A stretch of DNA of 18,025 bases from Faecalibacterium sp. UBA7177 (GTDB lineage: Bacteria; Bacillota; Clostridia; Oscillospirales; Ruminococcaceae): positions 1,913 through 19,937 of the forward strand of contig DKVN01000109.1 of NCBI GenBank assembly GCA_002491225.1, read 5' to 3'. Each line of letters begins with the position of its first letter. The stretch's first letter is position 1. The position numbers were made by a program, and so were the translations under genes. Below the pieces are notes generated by a model that saw only the letters and a program-made list of their open reading frames with translations, searched no databases and was not told the origin of the DNA. Shown here one piece after another: positions 7,551-14,291 of this stretch.

Positions 7551-7579
7551 TTGCCCCAAACGGGGGAATATGCTATAAT
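7551..7579 (+). promoter_or_regulatory. Promoter of the SGNH hydrolase gene
   Basis: TTGCCC (7551-7556), a 17-bp spacer and a perfect TATAAT (7574-7579) preceded by TGC make this the best promoter in the window. An AT-rich tract (7517-7530) and an operator-like motif (7534-7546) lie just upstream of the -35. Confidence 0.8.
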
Positions 7580-7585
7580 AGAATC

Positions 7586-7835
7586 GTATTTGTGCGGCTT
7601 TGGGCGTCTGGCGGCTGGCGCTGCCCCATTTTGGGGCAGCACACCGCCCTTGCTCGCCCCCGGCAAAGCGGATATTCCGCCGCCGCCGCACCCACACTAA
7701 AAAAGGGTACATGACCGCCGGGCCGGGCCGCGCAAAACCACCCGCCCCCGCCCCGGCAGCAAAGCAGTCAGGAAAAGTAGTCAGCGACAAAAGAGCAGGC
7801 AGGGCCCGCCGCGGGCCATGCCCTGCGCAGGAGGG
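7586..7835 (+). promoter_or_regulatory. Long structured 5' leader of the SGNH gene
   Basis: The leader contains a perfect 9-bp hairpin GCTGCCCCA-TTT-TGGGGCAGC (7620-7640) without a T-tract. A second stem pairs GCAGGGC (7799-7805) with GCCCTGC (7820-7826) and ends two bases before the AGGAGGG ribosome binding site (7829-7835). No known riboswitch family was recognised. Confidence 0.4.
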
Positions 7836-7840
7836 TTTCT

Positions 7841-9469
7841 ATGAGCAACCAAAGCAACCGTGGCGGCCGCCAGGGGTTCGATTTCAAGAACATGACCACC
7901 CGGCAAAAGCAGGCCTGCATCGTGCTGGCGGTCTGCGCGGCGGCGCTGCTGGCCACCATCATCATCGTCGGCGTCATCCTCTCGGGGGCGAGCGGCCCGG
8001 CCGCGTCCGACTCGGACGCCTTCCTCTCCGGCCCTGCCACCGGCGAGAGCTACGACAACAGCGCCTATCAGGTGGACACCAGTATCCCCGCCGTGCTCGC
8101 CGCCACCGACGACGCCGGGGTCGAGTATGTGGAGCAGACCGTCTTTGTGGGCGACTCCAACACGGTGCGCCTGTACAACTATAACCTCATCACCCTCGAC
8201 CAGTTTGTCGGGGCCGAGGGCATGGGCATCCAGTCGCTGACCAGCAACGCCTGCGTCGGCTTTAAGAACGATGCCAAGGCCTACACCATCCCCGAGGCAC
8301 TGGCCATGATGAAGCCCCGCCGCATCGTGGTGACCATGGGCACCAACAACGCCGACGGCAACATGACCACCGACGACTTCATCAGCCAGTACCGCGCCGC
8401 GCTCGGCGCGATCGAGAGCGCCTACGCCTACTGCGATATCATCGTGGCCGCCGTGCCGCCCATCCCGCAAGACCATTCCGCCTACCCCGAATTGCAGATG
8501 CAGACCATCGACGCCTTCAACCAGGCGCTGGCGAAACTGTGCGAGGAGGAGGGGTACAGCTTCCTCAACACCAGCGAGGTGCTGAAAGGGGAGGACGGCT
8601 TCGGCCGCAGCGATTACTTCGTCGAGGGGGACATCCACCTCAAGCCGGACGGCCTCAAGGCGGTGCTGACCTATCTGCGCACCCACGCGCTGCAGACCGA
8701 GGACCGCCGCCCCGACACTGACAACATCCCCGCCCGGGCCAACTACTCGGCCTCCTCCTCGAGCCAGTCCAGCTCCTCCAGCTCGTCCAGCTCCTCCAGC
8801 TCGGCCGAGACCTTCAAGGCCGCCTATTATGTCGAGCAAAACACCGGCGGCACCCTCACCGGCGGCGAGCAGCAGGGCCAGACCAGCCTCACCTTCGATG
8901 TCACCGCCAAGGATACCATCACGGTGACCGCCGTGCCCGCGGAGGGGTACGAGTTCTACCGCTGGAGCGACGGCCTGACCACCGCCACCCGCACCGACAA
9001 GGAGTTTAAGCAGAACCTCTCGGTGACCGCGCAGTTTGTGGCAAAGCCGGGCGTCTCGATCGAGAACGCCAGCCGCACCATCACGGCGGGCAATACCACC
9101 ACCCTCACCGCCAAGGCCACCGGCAGCTTTGCGGGCAAGGACAGCGAGATCGTCTGGACCTTGGGCAATGACATTGTGGGCAACGGCGCAAGCTACACCA
9201 CCAACGCAAACCTCGGGGTGGGCACCTACAAGTTTACCGCCCGGCTCACCGTGAACGGCAAGACGGTGGAGGCCACCGCCACCGTGACCGTGCAGGCGGC
9301 CCCGACCCCGACCCCGGCGCCGACCCCGGCGCCGACGCCGGTGCCGACCCCGGTGCCGACGCCGACCGAGGCGCCGACCCCGGTGCCGACCGAGGCGCCG
9401 ACGCCGGCACCGACAGAGGTGCCGACGACTGAGCCGACCACCGAGCCGACCCCTGACCCAGGAATCTGA
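7841..9469 (+). CDS. Membrane-anchored surface SGNH/GDSL hydrolase with repeat domains and Pro/Thr-rich tail (542 aa)
   Basis: Probable extracellular esterase or O-acyl carbohydrate hydrolase. The ATG at 7841 follows AGGAGGG by 5 nt. A basic cytoplasmic stub precedes a single membrane segment (about 26-49), placing the rest outside the cell. Residues 95-285 form the SGNH domain: VFVGDSN with nucleophile Ser106, VVTMGTNN (Asn169/Asn170) as the oxyanion block, and DIHLKPDG with Asp264 and His266 completing the triad. A run of 17 residues that are Ser except one Gln (305-321) acts as a linker. Residues about 325-400 (YYVEQNTGGTL, AVPAEGYEFYRWSDG) resemble an InlB-type beta repeat, and residues about 404-486 resemble an Ig-like beta domain. 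The last 55 residues are Pro/Thr/Ala/Glu repeats ending in DPGI, with no sortase motif. The domain calls after residue 325 are by resemblance. Confidence 0.88.
   Translation: MSNQSNRGGRQGFDFKNMTTRQKQACIVLAVCAAALLATIIIVGVILSGASGPAASDSDAFLSGPATGESYDNSAYQVDTSIPAVLAATDDAGVEYVEQTVFVGDSNTVRLYNYNLITLDQFVGAEGMGIQSLTSNACVGFKNDAKAYTIPEALAMMKPRRIVVTMGTNNADGNMTTDDFISQYRAALGAIESAYAYCDIIVAAVPPIPQDHSAYPELQMQTIDAFNQALAKLCEEEGYSFLNTSEVLKGEDGFGRSDYFVEGDIHLKPDGLKAVLTYLRTHALQTEDRRPDTDNIPARANYSASSSSQSSSSSSSSSSSSAETFKAAYYVEQNTGGTLTGGEQQGQTSLTFDVTAKDTITVTAVPAEGYEFYRWSDGLTTATRTDKEFKQNLSVTAQFVAKPGVSIENASRTITAGNTTTLTAKATGSFAGKDSEIVWTLGNDIVGNGASYTTNANLGVGTYKFTARLTVNGKTVEATATVTVQAAPTPTPAPTPAPTPVPTPVPTPTEAPTPVPTEAPTPAPTEVPTTEPTTEPTPDPGI
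8768..8803 (+). repeat. Exact 18-bp tandem duplication encoding the Ser linker
   Basis: TCCAGCTCCTCCAGCTCG occurs twice in tandem (8768-8785 and 8786-8803), each copy encoding six serines. The linker length could vary in frame by slippage. Confidence 0.95.
9301..9460 (+). repeat. Low-complexity Pro/Thr codon repeats at the end of the SGNH gene
   Basis: Repeated CCGACC/CCGACG and GCGCCG/GTGCCG units encode alternating PT, APT, VPT and EAPT motifs. All units are multiples of three, so copy changes would preserve the frame. Confidence 0.9.
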
Positions 9470-9564
9470 CCCGGATGAGGGGCGAAGCCGCCGGATGCGG
9501 AACTGCCCGCCGCCGTCACCCCCGCCCGCTGCGCCGCATACAGTGGGGCAGGAGGTGGTTATCC

Positions 9565-9954
9565 ATGCTTACATCGCGCACCCCGCGTGAGATTTTTGTG
9601 CCCTATGCCGTGCCGGACATCCTGCCCGAAACCCAACTGGAGCTGGCCGCGCTGGCCGCGGCCGGCCCGGCCGATGCGGACACCGGCCTGCCCCCGCGGC
9701 AGCCGGGCGACGTGCAGGACGGCTCGGTCGACTATTACGATTTTGACTGGGGCGACGGCATCGCGCCGCAGGAGGAGACAATCTTTTCCGGCTGCCGCGA
9801 GGGCGACACCAGCTACACCGGCTGCGAGGGCTGGGAGCTGCCCTGCAGCGGCTCCCCCTGCGAGCCCGAGCCGGAGCCGGAACCGCCCGAGCCCTGCACC
9901 CCGGAGGAAGCCCCGCAGCAGGACGACCCCGGCTACGACACGGTGAGCCCCTGA
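9565..9954 (+). CDS. Small acidic cysteine-containing protein of unknown function (129 aa)
   Basis: I do not recognise this protein. The ATG at 9565 is set by AGGAGG (9550-9555) with a 9-nt gap; the frame is open upstream to 9475 but without such a site, and the extra residues would be Arg-rich and unlike the rest. It has no signal peptide or membrane segment. The protein is very acidic, with four Arg and no Lys. The N-terminal part (MLTSRTPREIFVPYAVPDIL, then LELAALAAA) could hold a short helix; the middle (VDYYDFDWGDG) is aromatic and acidic; the C-terminal part has five cysteines (77, 87, 94, 99, 111) among Glu/Pro repeats. It starts 95 bp after the SGNH stop with no terminator between, so it is probably co-transcribed. 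Coding status rests on the start site and lack of any competing gene. Confidence 0.6.
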   Translation: MLTSRTPREIFVPYAVPDILPETQLELAALAAAGPADADTGLPPRQPGDVQDGSVDYYDFDWGDGIAPQEETIFSGCREGDTSYTGCEGWELPCSGSPCEPEPEPEPPEPCTPEEAPQQDDPGYDTVSP

Positions 9955-9985
9955 GCGGGGCCGCGGAGCGCCAAAAAAGAGCAAA

Positions 9986-10023
9986 GCGGGGGGAAAGGGG
10001 ACAAAACGCCCCCTTTCCCCCGC
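9986..10023. terminator. GC-rich hairpin after the SGNH-acidic protein pair
   Basis: GGGGGAAAGGGG (9989-10000) pairs with CCCCTTTCCCCC (10010-10021), and CG/GC ends add two pairs past a bulge. There is no T-tract on the plus strand, while an A6 run lies upstream (9973-9978), so it would look more like a minus-strand terminator. It may still slow or end plus-strand transcription. Confidence 0.45.
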
Positions 10024-10030
10024 CAAACGT

Positions 10031-10036
10031 TACAAT
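10031..10036 (+). promoter_or_regulatory. Possible -10 box of the HAD gene
   Basis: TACAAT matches five of six -10 bases and lies 36 bp before the HAD start codon. No -35 can be seen because the position is occupied by the hairpin at 9986-10023. Confidence 0.3.
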
Positions 10037-10071
10037 TGCAAACGAAACAACCAAAAAAGAAGGGAGCCCCC

Positions 10072-10809
10072 ATGGCACACTATCACTGCATCCTGCTGGA
10101 TGCCGACAACACCCTGCTGGATTTCAGCGCCGCCGAGGAAAAGGCGCTGAGCGAGACCCTCGACCACTTTGGCCTGCCCGGCGACGAGGCCACCAAGGCC
10201 CAGTACCGGGAGATCAACAGCGGGCTCTGGGCGGCGCTCGAGCGGGGCGAGATCAAAAAGGACAGGATCTTTTCCGAGCGGTTCGCCCGGTTTCTGCGGG
10301 CCATCGGGGCACAAGGGGACTCGGCGGCCATGAACCGCTGGTACCTTGAGCAGCTGGGCCAGCACGCGGATGTCGTCCCCGACGCCCGCGAGGTGCTGCG
10401 CGAGCTGGGCGAGGTGGCCACGTTGGCGGTGGCCTCGAACGGGGTCGAGCGGGTGCAGCTGGGCAGGCTCGAGGCCTCCGGGCTGCGGCCCTATCTTGAC
10501 GAGGTGTTTGTCTCGGAGAAGATGGGGGTCACCAAGCCCTCCCGCCGCTTTTTTGACCTTGCGCTGCGCACCCTCGGGGTGGAAAACCGCGCCAAGGTGC
10601 TGATGGTGGGGGACAGCCTCAAGGCGGACATCCAGGGCGCGGCCCAGGCGGGCCTCGCCACCTGCTGGTTCAACCCCACCGGGCAGGGGAATGAGACCGG
10701 CATCCAGCCGGACTACACCATCGCCAGCCTGCCCGAGCTGTATGACATCGTCATGGAAGAGGAGGAACGCGAAAATGTCGGCATTGCGCACAGAAGACAT
10801 CAGGTTTAA
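10072..10809 (+). CDS. yjjG: HAD-superfamily phosphatase, YjjG/YfnB type (245 aa)
   Basis: Likely a cytoplasmic nucleotidase removing phosphate from (non-canonical) pyrimidine nucleotides, as known for YjjG. The ATG at 10072 follows AAGGGAG by 5 nt; a TTG at 10036 would add a Lys-rich stretch and lacks a good site. The HAD motifs are complete: motif I DADNT (nucleophile Asp10, acid/base Asp12), motif II Ser122 in ASNGV, motif III Lys155 in VTKPS, and motif IV GDS (180-182) with Asp186. The cap region after motif I (YREINSGLWAALERGEIKKD then FARFLRAIG) is the pattern typical of this subfamily. The C terminus (EEEERENVGIAHRRHQV) overlaps the next gene by 35 bp and is probably under selection for the downstream ribosome binding site. 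Family call is firm; exact substrate is inferred. Confidence 0.9.
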   Translation: MAHYHCILLDADNTLLDFSAAEEKALSETLDHFGLPGDEATKAQYREINSGLWAALERGEIKKDRIFSERFARFLRAIGAQGDSAAMNRWYLEQLGQHADVVPDAREVLRELGEVATLAVASNGVERVQLGRLEASGLRPYLDEVFVSEKMGVTKPSRRFFDLALRTLGVENRAKVLMVGDSLKADIQGAAQAGLATCWFNPTGQGNETGIQPDYTIASLPELYDIVMEEEERENVGIAHRRHQV

Positions 10810-11722
10810 GTCGTCCGACGGCATCCACGAGATCGCGGGGTACTATTTTACCGACGAGAGCCAGCCGCCCAGGGCCATTTTGCAGATCAGCCACGGCATG
10901 TGCGAGTATATCGGCCGCTACCGCGATTTTGCCGCCTTTATGGCAAGCCACGGCTTCGCCGTCTGCGGCAACGACCATCTCGGCCACGGCGCGAGCAGCC
11001 CGGATGCCGACACCGACGGCTTTTTTGCCGAAAAGGGCGGCCGGTATTATGTGCTGCGGGACCTCAAAAGCATGAACGACCTCGCCCGCAAGCGCTGGCC
11101 GGGGCTGCCGCTGATTTTGCTGGGGCACAGCATGGGCAGCTTTTTTGCGCGCTGGTTCGCCGAGGTGTACCCGGACGCGCTCGACGCGCTGATCATCAGC
11201 GGCACCGGCGGGCCCAACCCGGCCGCCGGGGCGGGGCTGGCCCTCACCAACCTGGTGGGCGCGGCGCGTGGGCCGAAGTACCGCTCGCAGCTGGTGCACA
11301 ATATGGCCTTCGGGGCCTACCTCAAGCAGGTGGAAGCCCCCAAAACCCCCTATGACTGGATCAGCCGGGACGAGGAGATCGTGGCCGCCTACGCAAAGGA
11401 CGCCAAGTGCACCTTCCAGTTCACGGTCAGCGCCTTCCACGAGCTGATGGCGGTGCTGCGGCAGGTCAACCGCTCCGCGTGGGCGGGCACCATCCGCACC
11501 GACCTGCCGGTGTACCTCTTTTCCGGCGAGGCCGACCCGGTGGGGGACTACGGCAAGGGGGTGCGCACCGTGTACGAGCGGCTGAAGGCCGCGGGGCTGA
11601 CCGATCTGCAGCTCAAGCTCTACCCGGATGGCCGCCACGAGATGCTCAACGAGACCAACCGGGCCGAGGTGTACGCGGATGTCCTTGGCTGGTGCGAGGC
11701 GCATCTGCCCGCGGATGCGTGA
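10775..11722 (+). CDS. Alpha/beta hydrolase, lysophospholipase/monoacylglycerol lipase-like (315 aa)
   Basis: Probable serine hydrolase acting on a lipid or other ester. The ATG at 10775 lies 9 nt after AGGAGG (10760-10765) inside the HAD gene, indicating coupled translation. Features of the Hydrolase_4 (serine aminopeptidase S33) family are visible in order: LQISHGMCEYIGRY near 37-50 (oxyanion region HGM), NDHLGHGAS (66-74), nucleophile elbow GHSMG with Ser119, acid Asp254 in SGEADPVGD, and His288 in PDGRHEMLNE. No signal peptide is present, so it should be cytoplasmic. Length and motif order match bacterial monoglyceride lipase/lysophospholipase homologues. The true substrate is unknown. 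Confidence 0.92.
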   Translation: MSALRTEDIRFKSSDGIHEIAGYYFTDESQPPRAILQISHGMCEYIGRYRDFAAFMASHGFAVCGNDHLGHGASSPDADTDGFFAEKGGRYYVLRDLKSMNDLARKRWPGLPLILLGHSMGSFFARWFAEVYPDALDALIISGTGGPNPAAGAGLALTNLVGAARGPKYRSQLVHNMAFGAYLKQVEAPKTPYDWISRDEEIVAAYAKDAKCTFQFTVSAFHELMAVLRQVNRSAWAGTIRTDLPVYLFSGEADPVGDYGKGVRTVYERLKAAGLTDLQLKLYPDGRHEMLNETNRAEVYADVLGWCEAHLPADA

Positions 11723-11773
11723 GGAAAAAAAGGACGCGGCTACAGAAAAAATTGCGATAACAGAGAGTACGCT

Positions 11774-13702
11774 ATGATCATACAGTTGCAAAATGTCGGC
11801 AAAAGCTTTGGCGAGACGGTGGTGCTGCACGATATCCAGGCCAGCGTCGAGCAGGGCGAGCACATCGGCATCATCGGGGAGAACGGCGCGGGCAAAACCA
11901 CCCTGCTGCGCATCCTCTGCCGGGAGTATACGCCGGACGAGGGCGAGTATCTGCTGACCCGCGGCGCGTCCCTCGGCTACCTCGAACAGAACAGCACCCT
12001 CGACGCGGACGAGGACGTCTACGGCGAGATGCGCCGCGCCTATGCCCCGGTGCTGGCGGCGATGGCCGAGATGCAGGTGCTGGAAAAAAAGCTGGCCGCC
12101 GCCCCCGAGCAAGAGGGCCTTTTGGAGCGGCACGCCGCGCTCTCGGCCGTGATCGACGCGGCGGACGGCTACCACATGGACATCGAGATCCGCAAGGTGC
12201 TGTCCGGCATGGGCTTTGGGCCCGAGACCTGGGAGAAGAAGGTGGGGGTGCTCTCGGGCGGCGAACACACCCGGCTGCGGCTGGCCAAGCTGCTGCTGCA
12301 GCGCCCGGACGCCCTGATCCTGGACGAGCCCACCAACCACCTCGATTTTGTCACGATGGAGTGGCTGGAAAACTACCTCAAGGGCTATGCCGGGGCGGTG
12401 CTGGTGGTCAGCCATGACCGGTACTTTCTCGACGCGGTCTGCACCCGCATCTGGGAGGTAGAGGCGGGCACCCTCACCAGCTACAAGGGCAACTACTCGG
12501 CCTACCTGCCCCAAAAGGAGATGGCGGTGGCCCTGCAGCAAAAGCAGCACGACGCCGATGTGGCCAAGGCCGCCAAGCTGGAAGATTACATCGCCCGCAA
12601 TCTGGTGCGGGCCTCCACCACCAAGATGGCCCAGAGCCGCCGCAAGCAGCTGGAAAAGTTAGAGATCACCGAGGCGCCCAAAACCAGCGTGCAGGCGCTG
12701 AAATTCAGTTTCGAGTTTGATGTTGCGCCGTATAAGGACCTTGTGGTGGCCAAAAACATCTCGATCCAGCTGGGCGGGCGCACCCTCTTAAAGCCCACCG
12801 ACCTCACCGTACTGCGGGGGGAGCGGCTGGTCATCGCGGGGCCGAACGGCACCGGAAAATCCACCCTGATGCAGGTGCTGGACGGCAAGCGCCGCCCCTC
12901 CTCCGGCTTTGTGCGGCTGGGGGCCGGGGCAAGGCCGAGCGTCTTTGAGCAGCAGTTTTTGCGCCGCGGCGGCCGGGTGATCGACGCCATCTGGGACAAG
13001 TACCCCAGCTTTACAGAGCTGGAGGTGCGCAGCCATCTGGCGCGGTTTTCTTTTCGCGGGGAGGATGTGTTCAAGCCCTGCAGCGCGCTTTCGGGCGGGG
13101 AGATGGCCCGGCTGCGGTTTGCCGAGATTTTGCTCGAGCGGCCGAACCTGCTCTTTTTGGACGAGCCGACCAACCACCTCGACATCTACACCCGCGAGAG
13201 CCTGACCCAGGCCCTGATGGCCTACGAGGGCACCCTGCTGCTCATCACCCACGACCGGTACCTGATGAACAGCCTCGCCTGCCCGATCTTGTATCTCGAG
13301 GACGGCGAGGCGGTGCGGTACGAGAGCTACGCCGCCCTGAAGGCCCGGAACGACCCGGCCGCATCGGCAGCGGGTGCGGGCAGGGCAGCGCAGGCCGCCG
13401 AAGCTGCCGGGCCCAGGCCCGAGGGCGGAGGCAAGGCCGCCTATGGCAAGGAGCAGCGCCGCCGCAAGGCCGAGCTGCGTGCGGCCATCAAGCAGGTGGA
13501 GGAGGAGATCGAGGAGGTCGGCGCGCATGTGGTCGAGCTCGAAAACGAGATCAACTCCCCCGAGGTGCTGCGGGACCACCTGTTGCTGCGGGACAAGTGC
13601 GATGAATTGGACGACACCAAGTTCCACCAGCAGGAGCTGTTCGACAAATGGGAGGCCCTGCTGGAGGAGCAGGAGCAGTATGAGCAGGCGGGGGAGGAGT
13701 AA
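11774..13702 (+). CDS. ABC-F family ATPase, YdiF/Uup-like (642 aa)
   Basis: Soluble twin-ATPase protein of the type that acts on ribosomes; it has no membrane segments. Domain 1: Walker A GENGAGKTT (35-43), signature LSGGE (160-164), Walker B with Glu185 (LILDEPTNHLD) and His214. The inter-domain linker (about 245-310) is charged and helical. Domain 2: Walker A GPNGTGKST (356-364), signature LSGGE (439-443), Walker B with Glu464 (LFLDEPTNHLDI) and His493. An Ala/Gly-rich hinge (525-558) leads to a C-terminal coiled coil (560-640) rich in Glu and Lys/Arg, as in Uup and YdiF. Both sites keep their catalytic glutamates. Ribosome binding site is weak (CAGAGAG, 11761-11767), 51 bp after the hydrolase stop. 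Housekeeping translation factor and antibiotic resistance roles both exist in the family; the coiled-coil tail favours the former. Confidence 0.94.
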   Translation: MIIQLQNVGKSFGETVVLHDIQASVEQGEHIGIIGENGAGKTTLLRILCREYTPDEGEYLLTRGASLGYLEQNSTLDADEDVYGEMRRAYAPVLAAMAEMQVLEKKLAAAPEQEGLLERHAALSAVIDAADGYHMDIEIRKVLSGMGFGPETWEKKVGVLSGGEHTRLRLAKLLLQRPDALILDEPTNHLDFVTMEWLENYLKGYAGAVLVVSHDRYFLDAVCTRIWEVEAGTLTSYKGNYSAYLPQKEMAVALQQKQHDADVAKAAKLEDYIARNLVRASTTKMAQSRRKQLEKLEITEAPKTSVQALKFSFEFDVAPYKDLVVAKNISIQLGGRTLLKPTDLTVLRGERLVIAGPNGTGKSTLMQVLDGKRRPSSGFVRLGAGARPSVFEQQFLRRGGRVIDAIWDKYPSFTELEVRSHLARFSFRGEDVFKPCSALSGGEMARLRFAEILLERPNLLFLDEPTNHLDIYTRESLTQALMAYEGTLLLITHDRYLMNSLACPILYLEDGEAVRYESYAALKARNDPAASAAGAGRAAQAAEAAGPRPEGGGKAAYGKEQRRRKAELRAAIKQVEEEIEEVGAHVVELENEINSPEVLRDHLLLRDKCDELDDTKFHQQELFDKWEALLEEQEQYEQAGEE

Positions 13703-13913
13703 GGCACCGTAAAGGCGAATACCTTGCCAGGGGACTGGCGGGGTTTCGCGCGGCAGTGGGCAGGCCCGCGGATGTCTTTGGGCGGGTTTTGCGCGATATT
13801 GGATGTTTGAGGCCGGGGTTTCGCGGGCTTTTGCGGCGATTCTCCGGCCATTTCTATTTTTCTGCGCCTGCGTCGTGCCCCGTGCGGTTTTGACAAAATG
13901 TGTCGAAATTGTG

Positions 13914-13963
13914 AAAACCGACCGGTTTTTTTGAGGCGCTTCAAAAACCGAACGGTTTTTGAA
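13914..13963. promoter_or_regulatory. Tandem TetR-like operator palindromes
   Basis: Site 1: AAAACCG-AC-CGGTTTT (13914-13929), 7-bp perfect arms. Site 2: arms TTCAAAAACCG and CGGTTTTTGAA separated by AA (13940-13963), 11-bp perfect arms. The centres are 30 bp apart, about three helical turns. The ACCGnnCGGT core is typical of TetR-family operators. A TTGACA (13890-13895) lies just upstream, but no -10 is seen at the expected distance and no regulator gene is nearby. Confidence 0.6.
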
Positions 13964-13978
13964 AAACCCAAAGGAAAA

Positions 13979-14010
13979 GCAAAAACAAAAGCAAAAACAA
14001 AAGCAAAAGC
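13979..14010 (+). repeat. A-rich tandem repeat
   Basis: Two copies of the 12-mer GCAAAAACAAAA (13979-13990, 13991-14002) plus a partial GCAAAAGC. It stands out strongly in a GC-rich sequence. Confidence 0.9.
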
Positions 14011-14162
14011 GAAGGGGAGGCAGCAGCAGAAGCTGCTGCAGGGAGACGGCAAGGCTCGTGATGGCAAAGGACAGGGCGGGGTGCCGCAAGCTGCCAATGG
14101 CAGCCGCTGGCTGCCGCTGCTGCCGCTGCTGCCGCCCCGCCTCTTGCTTTTTCTTTTTTGCG
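13979..14162. repeat. Large imperfect inverted repeat with an inner CAG/CTG hairpin
   Basis: The left arm (about 13985-14030: A-rich, then GAAGGGGAGG, then CAGCAGCAG) is roughly the reverse complement of the right arm (about 14118-14162: CTGCTGCCG, CCCCGCCTC, then CTTGC with T-runs). Inside the left arm GCAGCAGC (14020-14027) also forms a perfect local hairpin with GCTGCTGC (14032-14039). A GCTGCCGCT-type 9-mer repeat occupies 14110-14134. Confidence 0.6.
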
Positions 14163-14171
14163 GATAAGAAA

Positions 14172-14223
14172 ACGGCCCCGGCAGCCCCTGCAACGCGCAG
14201 GGCCGCCGGGGCCGTGTGTTTTT
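14172..14223. terminator. Bidirectional terminator between convergent operons
   Basis: ACGGCCCCGGC (14172-14182) pairs with GCCGGGGCCGT (14205-14215). An inner CCCTGC/GCAGGG helix (14186-14191 with 14197-14202) stacks on it. TTTTT follows at 14219-14223 for the plus strand, and AAAA precedes at 14169-14172 for the minus strand. Confidence 0.85.
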
Positions 14224-14291
14224 CGGGATACTTCCGGTAAGTTCCATTCTGGGAGGCTACAATAAGGCCAAAGGGCTGCCGCCCGGCCCGC

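Larger units (their letters stand above)
7346..7840. other. Gene-free interval between the ABC importer and the SGNH gene
   Basis: This 495-bp interval holds the importer terminator, an operator-like motif (GAAAACCGGCCGG, 7534-7546), an extended -10 promoter and a leader of about 255 nt with stable hairpins. Open frames here are short and lack ribosome binding sites, and I see no further gene. Confidence 0.7.
13703..14291. other. Gene-free interval between the convergent ABC-F and DHHW genes
   Basis: About 590 bp without a believable gene. Bases 13703-13885 show nothing I can identify. From 13890 there are two operator-like palindromes, a poly-A based tandem repeat, a CAG/CTG hairpin, a large imperfect inverted repeat and finally a bidirectional terminator. 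Open frames on both strands are low-complexity (Lys/Gln on one side, Phe/Ala on the other) and lack ribosome binding sites. Confidence 0.7.

Noticed and set aside
10751..12550. A 599-codon minus-strand open frame opposite the hydrolase and ABC-F genes
   Set aside because: Antisense to two proteins with intact catalytic motifs; no start signal and repetitive composition.
13441..14247. Minus-strand open frame across the gene-free interval
   Set aside because: Composed of Phe/Ala, Ser/Arg and Pro runs from the DNA repeats, partly antisense to the ABC-F coiled coil, and lacking a ribosome binding site.
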